DNA of 64,000 bases from Aplidium turbinatum (GCA_918807975.1 OU964925.1:24835608-24899607); one strand, 5' to 3'; shown: positions 46,093-58,118, counted from the first letter of the stretch. Notes: a model not told the origin generated them from the letters alone. Numbers and translations: made by a program.

Positions 46093-46148
46093 GGCCTATT
46101 TGCTTCAGATATGCACATATTATATATGCACCGATTAAAATACTTTTA

Positions 46149-46603
46149 AACTAGGTCAGGGCTACTCAACTAATGTTAGCAAAGGTTCATTTTGACAAGT
46201 TGAATATTTTTGCGGTCCGGTGAATATTTCATATGCAACCACGAAAATTAAACAACCAGTAGCCTACGAGCACCGAAACACTTTTCAGGTAGTATGTAAC
46301 ACGACTTGGATTTTTGTCTGACACAAAGAAATAAAAAAGGAAAAATGTATTGTGTTTCTTTGTAGTGTAGCTGTGTGGATCGCACATCAGAGAAGACGGC
46401 AAAGCGTTGGGGGGTCTGGGGGGTAAAGCCCCCAGCTCTTTGGATAATCACTAAAAATTGCTTTTCCCTAATGGAAATCGGTTTAAAGAGGCCCTAAAAT
46501 GTGGTAATGGAGTTATTCTTCCAGAATCCCGAGGTCCACCTTCAACACCCAGGGGGTCCGGATTAGGACCGCGGTCCTCCAGTTGAGTAGCCCTTAACTA
46601 GGT
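46149..46603. mobile_element. 439-bp hAT-like MITE with exact 8-bp TSD
   Basis: The element runs 46157-46595. The left end CAGGGCTACTCAACT and the complement of the right end AAGGGCTACTCAACT match at 14 of 15. The duplication AACTAGGT is exact (46149-46156, 46596-46603). Confidence 0.9.
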
Positions 46604-46627
46604 TATTGACTAATAGATTTTGATAAT

Positions 46628-46805
46628 TACAGTAGAACTCGGTTAATCCGGATTCGATTTGACCGGCGATTCCATCCGGATTAGGCGAAGATCCGGATTA
46701 ACCGATGACGGTTCTATCAAACCTGACTCATTTGTACTTCCAGTTTCATCCGGATTAGGCGAAGATCCGGATTAACCGAATCCGGATTAACCGAGTTCTA
46801 CTGTA
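46628..46805. mobile_element. 174-bp Tigger/pogo-like MITE
   Basis: The ends CAGTAGAACTCGGTTAATCC and GGATTAACCGAGTTCTACTG are perfect inverted repeats flanked by TA. Inside, 'atccggattaggcgaagatccggattaacc' is repeated twice. TA duplication and CAGTAGAAC-type ends define the pogo/Tigger branch of Tc1/mariner. Confidence 0.9.
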
Positions 46806-47010
46806 TACTGTCAGTGTCAGTTACATTTTTTTATCTCTGAAACGACAAAATTATCGCTTCTGTAGGGTAGCAATAAACCTTTCTCCGATCCCAACCAATG
46901 AAGCGTGACGTGGAAAACAAACCACTTCATGAAATGAAATTGTAGTAGTGAAACACAGTTTTTGAACGTTTTGGTTGTTTGATTATTCTGTGGCTTTGCA
47001 AACAAACAAG

Positions 47011-47323
47011 TTTGGTTTGGTTTTGAATCTTTATCCTCGGACTGACAAAGCCTTGATAAGTTATTTCTTGTAGTTTCGCATACTTCAAGATCAAGCGGCG
47101 CTGGTTCCACTCTCGGCAACGCATTCTGAGGACTGCTCTCCATTCAGCGGAACCTAAGGGATGGAATAGTTCACCGACAACAACACTTCAACAATTCGCA
47201 AAGTTCACTCTGTCAATCTCGGTAACCGGCCTTGCGTCAAAAGTCTCTGCAAGTATGCGAAGCTACCAGGAATAATCTATCAAGGCTTTGTCAGTCCGCG
47301 GATAAAGATTCAAAACCAATCAA
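47011..47323. repeat. composite SINE with inverted halves
   Basis: 47011-47085 is the SINE tail in minus orientation and 47086-47323 is the body and tail in plus orientation, joined head to head without the tRNA part. The two outer tails (about 75 bp) can pair. The plus-oriented tail runs straight into the LINE tail repeat. Confidence 0.75.
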
Positions 47324-47324
47324 T

Positions 47325-49170
47325 CAATCAATCAATGTTTTATTTGTCAGTAACAGGAACATAGGTAATAGGTACATGTTTGAAATATGCAATATACACA
47401 GTACAAAAGTTACACAAGTTCCCATACCGACAGGGAGACAACGAGACGACCATACGGTCTACTAGTCAATTGCCACCCTACGGAAATTACGATTTTGCCA
47501 TTTAAAATAAGCTTACAAGAAAAAAATAATAATTGAAACGTTCCCGCGCTTCAACAACAGCATACGCACAAAAAAAACAAAAAACATATTGATGATAACG
47601 TAGGCCAAAACACAAAATTCCATGAAGCAAGCAGAGAATAATAAAGTTTCCGAAGCAACTGACAAGTTGCTGGTTTCCATAACATATCACTTACGATGCA
47701 CTGTAGCTTTGTAAAATTAACGTTTTGATCTCTTTTTTGAAACAATGAAATGATAAGTTTTTTAGCCTGCCTGGAACCTCTGACCAGAGCATTGGTCCCA
47801 ATACCTGCATGGACTTCTTGCCAAATTCTGTGTTTGATCTGTTTATAAAATAATTGTTGCCTGTTTGATATCTTGTGTTATGCTGATGAATAGATGAAGC
47901 ATTTGTAAATAAATCACAATACGTAGACGGATACTCATTCATATGAACTTTGTACATATGTTTTTTTATTTCAATGTTATGTATGTCTTTTAGTTTCAAG
48001 ATGTTCATTTTGAAAAATAAAAAATTAGTGTGAGCATAGTAATTTTGTTTCGTAATTATTCTTATAACCTTTTTTTGTAATTTTATTAATGGATCCAGTG
48101 CACTGCCACAGGCCTTTCCCCAGCTTGAAATACAATATTGCAAATGACAGTAAATCAAAGCGTGATACACATCTTTTAAAGTGTCTGTGTTGACATAATT
48201 TCTGAGTTTAAGCAACGCCCATGAACCTTTTGCTACTTTTCCGCAAATTTTATCTATGTGATATTTCCATGTTAATTTGTTATCTATGTAAACGCCAAGG
48301 TATTTTATTTGATCTTTTTGTTGAATGCTTGTGTTACCAATGTTAACGTTAAAATTTTTTATGTGTTTTTTATTTGTTATTAGCATGTATTCAGTTTTTG
48401 AGAAATTTAATGATAATCTATTAAGCTTCAACCAGTTGTAAACTTTTTGCATTTCGGCATTCACATTGTTCTGCAAATTTATTTCACATTTGTCGCTCAT
48501 CGTAAGATTGGTGTCGTCAGCAAATAGTTTAACATTCATGTTTGTTGAATTTGGTAAGTCATTTATATACAGTAAGAAAAGAAGGGGTCCCAATGTCGAT
48601 CCTTGGGGCACACCGCAGGTAACCTGTCTTGAGTTTGAAGAGATTCCATTGACGACCGTGTGCTGTAGACGATTGCTGATATAGCTTTTTAACAATTGTA
48701 ATGGAAGGCCCCGAAAACCGTATGTTTGCAGTTTCTGTATGAGAATAGTGTGATCAACTGTGTCGAAGGCTTTAGCTAAATCAAGAAATACAGAGCAAGT
48801 TGTATCTTTATTATCTAGGTTAGTTAAGATGTTATCACAAACGTTTGACACAGCTAACGAAGTGGAATATTGTGGTCTAAATCCATACTGATGTGGTGTG
48901 ATCAGGTCTTTTTTTGTTAGATAATTGTACATTTGTTCATACAGGCATTTTTCGAATATTTTGGTGAAGGGGGACAATAGTAATATGGGCCTATAGTTGG
49001 AACAATTTTTCCTGGAGCCACTTTTGAAGATTGGGGTAACTTGAGCGACCTTTAGTACATCAGGATATACACCTTTATCGATACACTCATTGAATAAGTT
49101 GGTGAGGAAAGGGGCGATTATTGGTGAGGATAGTTTGACAAATCTCATAGGTATTCCATCATGTTTGTTT
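47325..49170 (-). mobile_element. CR1/L2-type LINE, 5'-truncated
   Basis: On the minus strand a reverse-transcriptase ORF (47691-49148) is followed by a 3' UTR of about 370 bp ending GACAAATAAAACATTGATTG with a TTGA/ATTG tetranucleotide tail. The 5' end stops near a TTTG run at about 49170, so the endonuclease half is missing. The tail lies in the AATC-type tail of the SINE at 47086-47323, which may have been the target. Confidence 0.85.
47691..49148 (-). CDS. LINE reverse transcriptase (partial ORF)
   Basis: The frame encodes 485 residues without interruption, which is unusual for the decayed elements around it. Visible motifs in order are VTPIFKSGSRKNCSNYRPI (finger), PHQYGFRPQYSTSLAV, CSVFLDLAKAFDTVDH (first catalytic Asp), GVPQGSTLGPLLFLLYINDL, LFADDTNL (catalytic DD), LNRLSLNFSKTEYM, IKYLGVYIDNKLTW, and the C-terminal tail SMQVLGPMLWSEVPGRLKNL. 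These define a non-LTR reverse transcriptase of the CR1/L2/Rex-like group. The frame is open upstream into DGIP but the element is cut before an endonuclease, so it is a recent but incapable copy. Confidence 0.88.
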   Translation of the reverse strand: MRFVKLSSPIIAPFLTNLFNECIDKGVYPDVLKVAQVTPIFKSGSRKNCSNYRPILLLSPFTKIFEKCLYEQMYNYLTKKDLITPHQYGFRPQYSTSLAVSNVCDNILTNLDNKDTTCSVFLDLAKAFDTVDHTILIQKLQTYGFRGLPLQLLKSYISNRLQHTVVNGISSNSRQVTCGVPQGSTLGPLLFLLYINDLPNSTNMNVKLFADDTNLTMSDKCEINLQNNVNAEMQKVYNWLKLNRLSLNFSKTEYMLITNKKHIKNFNVNIGNTSIQQKDQIKYLGVYIDNKLTWKYHIDKICGKVAKGSWALLKLRNYVNTDTLKDVYHALIYCHLQYCISSWGKACGSALDPLIKLQKKVIRIITKQNYYAHTNFLFFKMNILKLKDIHNIEIKKHMYKVHMNEYPSTYCDLFTNASSIHQHNTRYQTGNNYFINRSNTEFGKKSMQVLGPMLWSEVPGRLKNLSFHCFKKEIKTLILQSYSAS

Positions 49171-49796
49171 GTTTGTTTTTTTAAAAAACCAAACCAAACG
49201 TTTGTTTGTTTTTTTACATCTTCTTGGGTATATAGATCTAGGCAAAAAAAGTTACATAAAATAATATATTTTACTAAAAAAAGTTACTAAAAAAAATAAA
49301 TGTGGGCTATTTGCCAGATTCGCCCACAACTATTCTAATGTTTTTTTTTGTTATTTTGTTTTTTCAATAAAGAAGGATTAGGTTAAACGAGATCATAAAA
49401 TTGCGACGTTAAAATTACGAAATATGATTGAAATTTTACACAACCAAAACGAACCAAACTGAAAGCTGTTGTCTCTATTCCTGCGCCATATTGTGGCTGC
49501 ATCATAGAAAAAATGCGTTCTTAAGACAAAGCATTGCGCGATTTTTACCAGTTTACCAAAAAAATGCACGGTTCATGTGCCCTCACTTTAGAAAAAGCGA
49601 ATGTAGTTTGTAAGTTTCAAGGCGCCTTTACACAAATTTACACAAGCTTTGGTAGGCTATTATAGCCTAGATCGAACAGTTTGGCACCCCCAATACCAAA
49701 GTTTTTTTTTCTGCCAGATATCTTTGGCTTTAGACAGAACCACCTTATCAAAGCATTTTAACTCGGCTAATGGCAGATATGCTATATTGGTTGTTA

Positions 49797-49972
49797 GTGG
49801 ATGGAATAGTGCACTCACATCAACACGCGGTAGCTTCACTTTGTCTTTCTCTGTGACCAGACCTACGTCAGTGGTTCACAGCTTCTACAAGCATACAAAC
49901 TGCCAAGATTGAATCCCCAAAGAAGTTCTCTCAGTCCAAAGATAAAGAAGTCCTTTCAATCACTCAATCAAA
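49797..49972 (+). repeat. diverged SINE copy, body and tail
   Basis: Its landmarks are 'ggatggaatagtgcactcac', 'ctctgtgaccagacctacgtc', 'cagcttctacaagcatacaaactgccaag' and 'ctcagtccaaagataaag', then 'ttcaatcactcaatcaa'. They line up in order with the body and tail of the SINE at 43523. It may be a sister subfamily. Confidence 0.6.
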
Positions 49973-50311
49973 CCGGGTCTCCAACTCTTCATGCGAAACT
50001 ACCAGGATAAAGCCTTTTAAAGAGGCTTTCTGATTTGTTTCATATGTAAAATAGTTTAGCATATAATAAGCATTTTATGATTGTTTTATAAGCTATAAGA
50101 ATATTCCTTCTGTGGGCTAGAAAAAAATCTACAACGAAGATTTAACTTCAATTATGGTCCCACTAGGTGGCACTATGAAACTATAATTTAAAGTTCTCAC
50201 TCATTTGTCATTCTTTTGAAAAGTAAAATTCAAAATTTCAAATTTCTAGCATTACTTTTAGCAAATCATTCTGCTGCATATCCTGCAACAGACTTTTCGC
50301 TGTAAGAATAG

Positions 50312-50460
50312 AACCAGCTCACAGCTCAGTGACCGAGGCGTTTCTCCTTGGCTCTAGTGCTGGTAGATTGGAGATCGATTCCAGGTCGGGTCAAACCAAA
50401 GACTTTAAAAACGGTACCGATTGTGTTCTTTCTTGCGCAACGCAGTGAGAATAAGCGGAT
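50312..50460 (+). repeat. tRNA-derived SINE of a second family
   Basis: An A-box-like CAGCTCAGTGACCGAGG is followed 50 bp later by a good B box, GATCGATTCC. The body then reads 'ggtcgggtcaaaccaaagac', 'tttaaaaacggtacc' and 'tcttgcgcaacgcagtgagaataag'. This body resembles SINEs found in amphioxus and other marine invertebrates; that comparison is from memory. Confidence 0.6.
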
Positions 50461-50469
50461 AATTATGTG

Positions 50470-52600
50470 AAGACATATTAAACCTGATATAAAATTTAAA
50501 ATGAGCCCTATCGCTATAAGACCCTAGCAGTTGTAGAATGCAGAGCGTTAATGAAGAAAGCCATGACATTATTATTACTGTAAGAATAAACCTCGTCTGC
50601 CACCTCACACCCATGCACGCGGACCATATCATGAAACCTATAGATTCAAGCTCGTTGGCCATCTTGGAATCACCATTATTAATTTATTGCATTTGTGACG
50701 TCTTGACCTCAAAAAATTACGTCTTTGAAATAAAAAAACAAAAAAAAAAACAATGCACAGATGCAGAAAAGGTTACTTTTGTTACCAATGCAACAAATCA
50801 AAAACATTGTTTTCTTCAGTGAGCAAAAAGCACTTTCTGTAGAAGTATCAACGACAGGAATGCTAAAATCAACTTATTATTGTTAACAAGTTTCAATAAA
50901 ACGCTACAGCGCTTGAATTGGTCCCACGCCTCAAAGATTTCAATGTTATCATATCAACTTTACGACATGCCAGTGTTCGTTGTCTATGTTTTATGAACCT
51001 CGTTTTACCTCCCTGGCGTAGTTCCGAGAAAGAGTTGAGAAGTCGTTGTCAACTCTCCTTGTCAAGAATTTTTATTACAAATTCAAGCCGGCTTAAATCA
51101 ATCAAAGCCTAGCATTGATTTTAGAAGCTTTTATATAAACACTCGTTAAAGTCTCCAGGCACCGAAGGACTTTTCAAGTGAGGCTGTGAGGCATAAGAGC
51201 TGCAAATGAAGCTGCTTGTAAGGCTTATTGTCACTTAGCGGTCAAGTAAGTGATAACTTACATGTGAGATATGTCACCATAAAATTCCATACATTTTTTT
51301 TATATATATAAGCTGCTTTAGGCTACTCTGTACAAAGGTTTTTGTTTATTGGGATGTCTAAGCATGGAGCATGGATATTACGTTCAGTGCTTTTAACCAT
51401 GATTGTATAAATATATTATCATTTACAGTTGATTATTAACATTTTTCTTCATCTTCTTTCAGTCATTTTATTAAGCGATGGGACTTTTCTATTCTTTGTG
51501 ACTTTAACCACGATTGTAGTTGTAGTAGAGTGTAGATCCCCAACACAATGCTTATGGGTTACATTGGTCGAATCTTTGATTTTTGAACTATTGCGACAAA
51601 CAAAATAATGTAGTTAATAGTATTCAAAACTATTCCAAATAAAAATGTTTCCAAGCAAAATTTTACATCGGCGCAAAATTGCTTTACTGAATTTTGTTTT
51701 GTATCATTTCGAAACGCCTTGCATGAAGTAAATCTTCGCTTCCCCAAATAAAACTCATTGCAAACTTTCCTAACAATAATAAATTCATAACAATTTTTGT
51801 GGGATTTCAATTCCTATGCTCAGAGGAAGCCTTTGTGAAGAAAAGCTTTCTCTTCCAAACAGTTACATGTCAAACAATAGTCTGAAATCAATGCAGAATA
51901 TTTCGTTGTCTTTTACTCCGACTTACCACGTCGTCAAGATCTGCAAAGGACAGACGTTGTGTCCTCCCGGGGATACTTCAGGAAAAGTTACGCATGAAAG
52001 ACGTTTGATGATGTCAAATCTATAGTAAGCATCAACGGTTTTGTGGTAGCGCACTAGCGCTATAGCAACTTAGTAACACGCATGTACGTCTGCCTCATGT
52101 GTCATCGCTTCTAACACATCACTTCAAACGTGTTATGTATTTTATGTGATTCAATATTCTTCTATTATCACTCGACCAGAGGAAAAAAGGAGTATTGTTC
52201 AACTTACAAGGTATTATTGCTTGATGCCTGTCAATAACAATTATAGCCAAGGTTTTTGATGTTGTTGTGGAGTGTCTATTTTTATAAAAACGCTTCTGTT
52301 GCAAATAAAAACAATTTATTTGTGTTATCAAAGCACCTAATATCTAAAACGATTTTAAATTGATGCCCGTCAGACTTAAATTGCTTGCACGAATGCAGTG
52401 GGTAGATATAGTAATTCATCCACAGCGACATCACATGTTGTAGGCTACTTTGTTTCTTATTTTTAGATTATGTCACACGAGGTCTTGTTAATACAGATAG
52501 TTCATTTCCCTGGTGGCAAGAAGAAAGCTGAAATATATTTCAAAGTTGCTAAGCTGAACAGCTCTCGCCCTTGAGACCAAAGCTCTACGAACTACGCAGT
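50470..52600. other. non-coding, no gene recognised
   Basis: Several short frames occur but none shows a family motif. No repeat with defined ends was seen. Confidence 0.35.
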
Positions 52601-52611
52601 TGTTTAAACCG

Positions 52612-52896
52612 TGAACGCCGAACGTTTCCGCACCGCAAGGCATCACATTCCAAACCCCAAGACGACAACGCTGCAGATCTCTTAATAAAATACTTGGCAG
52701 CAAGTTCAGATGTGTTGTCGGTAATCCAGATGATTATTTAATCGATGCTGGAAAGCATGTAAGACAGTTTGTTGTGTCTGACCGAAGCTTTGATGAGAAC
52801 TTTGAACCATATCAAGGCATTAGAAGAAAGTTATTAGAGATTAATATTCAGAAATCTTATTTTTTGGCACTAACACGATCGGCTCGAAAACGATAG
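52612..52896 (+). other. open frame without ATG, possible exon
   Basis: A plus-strand frame of about 95 codons runs from a stop at about 52611 to the stop at 52896 and has no early ATG. It includes KFRCVVGNPDDYLIDAGKHV, RQFVVSDRSFDENFEPYQG and IRRKLLEIN. The composition is protein-like (balanced charged and hydrophobic residues), but I recognise no family and see no strong splice borders. Confidence 0.25.
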
Positions 52897-54238
52897 TATC
52901 ACCTACAAAGCGATATTCATTTTTTGTTTGTAAATAAGTTGACTATCACAAGATATTGTAAACGACTATCTGCAGACAGCATGCAAGCGTCTATCTCATT
53001 CAAGAAGCAAGCCGTGTGGTGGACAGTTTGATCAGGACAGCTTCGTTTAATGCTTACAAACCGCGCAGGCTATGGCATCACAAAGATCAAAAGTTGTGCG
53101 GTCCGCAAAGTGGCTAGCACGGCCACAAACTTTCAAGATGAAAAGCAGATTTAAAATTTGAAGTTTCAAAAGTAGCTAATTTTTTAGAAATGTGAAACGG
53201 TGCGTCACATTTCGAAGAAAAGGTGAAAAACAGTTGACATGTGAAGGCGAGCAGCGTAAACCTTGGTTAAGAGAAAGTTTGATGTTTCAAATAGTCACTC
53301 CTGTAATACAAGGAATGAGGCATGATTTGTTTCTAAGTTATCTTTTACAATTTTTGTTTTTGTTTGTGAGATGATACGTTTATAACGGTGATAACGTAAT
53401 GTATCAGAGCCCACTTTTTTTGAGCATTTTGAACGGTTTTAGCAGAGTCACTTTTTGCATTTTGTGCGACTTTCCTAAAGCTTTTTGCAGTTTTCAAAAT
53501 ATTTCAAATCTGCACAAACGTCGTACAATGTTTAAAGCAAGTTAAAGGAATTTCATACTGTAATAGCCTATTTTCTTTCTACTAAAATAATTAAATGCTA
53601 CGTTTTAGTATAATTTTTACTAACCTCTCTTTGGAGGAAAAGTTATGAAGCGCAATGCTCAAGGCCACGAAAGTGATTGCAGAACGGTTGTTGATGGGAA
53701 ATACTTTAGAATTCTATTTGAAGACGTCACATAAGCCAAAGAGAAATAACCTACATTGCTTAAAATCTAAACTCTTAGCCTACCATCAATACTACAAAAA
53801 GAGGTCAATGCCAAGCAGAAAAGCCGAGCATTTTGCTTGAAACTTATATGCACAAGCACAATGTAGCCTAAACTCTTACAGCAACATTTGTTAAAAATAA
53901 ATAATTTTTTCTTAGTTTAGCCCACAGTATTGTTACTGCACCTAATGGTCGCCTAAAACATCAACTTTAATCTTATTACAGTTTTTTTTATGAAGTAGCA
54001 TGCGCATTGCAAATGTTCTTTCATATTAACATCAGCATCCAACATCAACATGTTTGCAATCTGCGTCGATGCGTCGAAAGAAAAAACTATTGCAAAATTT
54101 GGTTTTGAACTTTAATGGTTGAAACATCAAGATTATTATGTTCATAAGGTTATTAAGTTCTACTTATCACATGCGCTATTGCCGTTTTAAATTTCAAAGT
54201 TTTGCTAAATTCCTCAAACGCTTTACAGGTACATTTAA

Positions 54239-54426
54239 AACTTTACCGAAGAATTGTGAAAAAAGGAGAGGGTGTACTACAAGCATCTGTCGAATTGGCC
54301 CATGATGCAAAATCACAATTCCGCAGCGAAGCTTTAAAACAAAAAATCATAGTTATCCCACCAATGTGCAGAAATAGAGAAGGCTTGAAAGTGTTTCAGA
54401 AAGTCGCTAACTGCAAACGTCCCTGA
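54239..54426 (+). other. possible exon, unrecognised
   Basis: After an acceptor-like 'cgctttacag' the frame reads VHLKLYRRIVKKGEGVLQAS, then AHDAKSQFRSEALKQKIIV, and ends in a stop. The sequence is basic and helix-prone. Just downstream (54465-54503), a 38-bp stretch beginning AGGTAATGGGGC sits between 'catacag' and GTAAGTTT, like a tiny exon. No function is proposed. Confidence 0.25.
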
Positions 54427-54429
54427 AAA

Positions 54430-57400
54430 GCGCGATTAACGGGCTCTTTCTTTACACCCATACAGAGGTAATGGGGCTTCAGAAGTTTATCCCTAATCTG
54501 GTAAGTTTAGCTTGCGTCATCAATGCATTGAACCGTTTTTTTGGTATTTTAGTTAAAATACTTGGCCTGACTTTGCTTTGTAAACCGACGACAGATCAAA
54601 GGGCACCGCTTATGCATGGCGACAACACGACGTAAAAATTTGACACCGTTTTAAGCAGGTATAGCCTGCCTTCTGAGTCACTTTAACTAAACACCGCAAA
54701 TGAATACCAAGATCCTACAGTGGCGCTGCAGTTCCAATGTGAATATGATAACACATTAATGGCACGGTGTCACCCTGCCACTGAGTGGAGTAGCCAAAGC
54801 TGATTTATTCCGATTAGCATTCACAGAGTGAAGTTCTAAACCTCGCCAAGGGAGATCAATAAGTTAGGCAGTGAGTCACTACAGACTAAAAGTGTCAAAA
54901 TATCTGGAAAGCGATTTTTGCAAAGTCTAAATTTCAACAGCAACTTTTAAGCAACAACTATAAACCGCTCTTAAGCGAACAAATTTAGAAAAATGTATTT
55001 ATTTTGACGTAGTAAGCTATTAAAGCGATTTCTGCACATTGAGGAAGTTATCATTGAACAGCCCATCGTTTAATACAGCATCCACAACAAAACGCTCTTC
55101 TTCATCCACTTAACTTGGTCCTCGTACACATGATGGGACCACCTAAAGTAGCTCTATTTGATCCATTTTGAACTGTCACAAGCTAAGGTTTTCTGAACAA
55201 CAGAACAAACTTGCTGTTCAATGCAGCTTCTTCTTTTGAAAGAACGAGGAATTTGTCAACGAATAAAATAATATCAAGCCCTCAGTGAAAAAACATGATT
55301 ATTTCATATTCACGCATCGTGGCCTACTCAGTGGTGATGCGGCCAATTCTATGCGGTTTGTTTAATCAAATAAAAAAAGATTATGCAAACCCCTCCCAAT
55401 GCTGAGTAGTAGTTCAGCGTTCTGTTGTACCAGTGACCTGATGTAGAGATTGTAGTAGGCCTAGAATCTAGATCGGATGTAGGCTTATTTCCATATTGTC
55501 CAAACCTTACCTAGCTGACATTATAATTAGGCCTATAATAATCATGTTTTATTTTGTGTCAATCGAGTGATTTGTGCTCATTAGTGCGTACCAGAATTTT
55601 GTTGCTGTGCACCGTCATGGGGAGGTAAAGAACTACTTAGTTGCTCATTGGCAATAAAAAAATTCGATAATTTGTTTCAATAGCTTTTTTTGTCAATTAT
55701 ACTTTATAATATATGTAGAAAATTTATTTTAACGCTGATAACGGCATTTCATTGCAAGCATTCCACAGGTTCCATGTCTTTTTTAATTGTTTTAAAAAAA
55801 GTGACAAATGAAAAACTGTTGCCTCATGTAACAGTCCAGAAGTTGCTCTGGTCTAAATATTACCAGGGTTGCCAAATAATTAATTTGTTTACTGATTTCC
55901 AGATGCACTCAAAACATATCAAAAGGTTAAATGAAAAATTGTTAACTTGGTATTCAACAAGTTTTTTTCAAACCCAAGACAACTTCTGGACTGCTTCACC
56001 ACTTCTAACAGAGACGAGCCTAAGACCTTGTAGTTAAAGATTTTTGTTTTACTACAAAATCTGGACAAACTTGTAAAACTTCCTTGGTTCCCTGCACAGT
56101 GAAAATAACCGGATCTAAAATAAAAAAAAGCACCTTACGTTCTGATGAAGTTTCATGTTTGCAGTAAAGACAAACAAAGGAAAGACTGCAGGATTTCAAA
56201 CCAGATCGCTTAATGAGCTGTTTTATTTTCTAGCGGATGAATGTCAGCATTGGTAATCTTTTGCGAGTGTGCAAAACTTATACGCCAGATTTAGCAATGA
56301 GCTACAACAATGCGTCCAAATAAGCTTCAAATTTAATTAAAGCCAAGAAAAAGCTTGCGACCTTGTCTCTAGGCCTATCTTAAGAATTTCACGGCATCGC
56401 AAAGTTTATAGAAAGTTACAACGACGAAAGGTCATGTAATGTGTTGGAGTATCGGTCGGCATGCTGTCCACAAACATCGCGCTTTTGTAAAAGAGATATT
56501 ATCGACAGAATATCAGTGATCTGCAGGAGTTTAAAATAGTGCAAAGGAAAAGAATTCTTTTATGCGACAAATGCTTAAAAATAATGTCAAATCAATCATA
56601 TTGGCATGAACCTCATCTTCCGAAAAAATATTTTCTTTCTACAGTAGCCTATACGTTGTGAGTTAGGTTTTAGCATAGGCTACGTGTATATTAGGCTAGC
56701 TTGCAACCATTCAAGCTAAGAAATAATACTAGTTTTAGTGCAAACTGCACACACACTTTTCCAGTCTAGTTTATTGTTGTTAATTATTCAAAAAAGTTGT
56801 TAGACCTAGCTAGTGGAGAAATGCGATATAAGCTTACTTGTTTACGCTGTATCAGTACTGCTTTACTAAATAATACGAGTATTTACGCTCTCAAGATGTA
56901 GCCTAAGTCTTAACATATGAAATATTTAAAGAATGAATATAAAAAGGACAGATTTTGTTAGTTAGATGCAGGTGATTTCGTGAGGGGTAGTGAGAGATGC
57001 TCAAGCACGCAACGATCCTACATCAAGTTACCTGGGGTTACGCATTGACAAACGTAAAAGCTTCTGACAATAAGCAACCGAAGCGAATTCCGTTACAGCG
57101 AAAAGAAGAAAGGTTTTGAATCCCCCGTGTTTACAATTTGAATCTCAATATAGGCCAACAATAAATTTTCACACAATCACGTTTTCCGTTGAGGCAAAAA
57201 AGCACAAGAATTAAACAAAAAAATCTTCAATAGTTACTATTTTGAGATCTAAAAACGTAACGTCAATGGCAGTTCTTTATAATATGTAAATTTCATATTT
57301 TCCCGATAGCAGATTAAATTTTTTAATTTGTGTTCGAAGATTAAAGCCTACGATGTCGGGAGATAAAGTGCCAAGGCATTTTTAAAAGTACGACCAACTA

Positions 57401-57740
57401 GAATCTAGATGGTGTGATACCGTACCAATAACTTTGCTTTGAGACATTAACATGATTGGTGACAGAGATTGGTGACATGATATCTCTTGGTTTAATTCAA
57501 ACGTCTAATATTAAGTGTAGTGTAAAATAAAGTATGATACTGTCTATATACGTGTTCAGTTCTTGTAAATAAATTATTTAGTTGTTATATGATTGAGGTA
57601 CAATTTTATTGGTATTTTTGATAAGGACATCATAAACATTTTCAGAATTCATAAAGGAAAGCATAAATATTATTTGGAAATCAGTCGTTATCATAAAACA
57701 GTAACTTTATTATCTAGCCTACCTCACAAGGAAAAGTAGT
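54430..57740. other. non-coding, no gene recognised
   Basis: The 115-codon frame at 55690-56037 (+) matches nothing known to me. TAGGCTA/TAGCCTA words cluster at 56640-56900. Confidence 0.35.
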
Positions 57741-57745
57741 CTTAC

Positions 57746-57985
57746 CTACCTCCCATATTCGACTTTGAGAAGCTGCTCTGTTGGAACAGAAATGACCAAA
57801 ACCACGTAACCTTTTTTGTGAGATTTCGTTAACCCGATATCCGTTGAGTTTTTGATCATTGGAGTTTCACACAAGGTGTGATGTAGCTGTTCAGGAAAAC
57901 ATGCTCTGCTGTGTAGAGAATTTAGATTGAAAACAACTTCACGCAGCCTACCGGCAACACCAGACTTGAGCATGTTTTTCAGCAA
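57746..57985 (-). CDS. possible first exon with mitochondrial-type leader
   Basis: A 79-codon frame starts MLKNMLKSGVAGRLREVVFN, an amphipathic basic N-terminus like a mitochondrial presequence. It later reads KGYVVLVISVPTEQLLKVEY. The frame ends GGGAGGTAGGTAAGAC, where either GTAGGT or GTAAGA could be a splice donor. I do not recognise the family and no second exon was proven. Confidence 0.35.
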   Translation of the reverse strand: MLKNMLKSGVAGRLREVVFNLNSLHSRACFPEQLHHTLCETPMIKNSTDIGLTKSHKKGYVVLVISVPTEQLLKVEYGR

Positions 57986-58118
57986 TTGTCACATCTTGGT
58001 AGAAGTCATTTAAGCTTGTAGCGCCATTGCCATTTCAAAGTAACGCATTTTGTAACCTTTGGGTTAGTGAAGTACATAACAAATTTGTTGCTGAATAAAC
58101 AGAGTTTCGGTTGTTCGA

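Noticed and set aside
46817-47465. Two related small proteins (NNLSRLCQS...DKDSKP)
   Set aside because: They are translations of the SINE body and tail in its two opposite-facing halves.
54718-54782. A tiny CAGTGGC...GCCACTG element
   Set aside because: The inverted ends are short and the flanking bases show no duplication, so chance cannot be excluded.
55690-56037. A 115-residue gene
   Set aside because: No motif, AT-driven composition, no splice or upstream context; kept only as a note.
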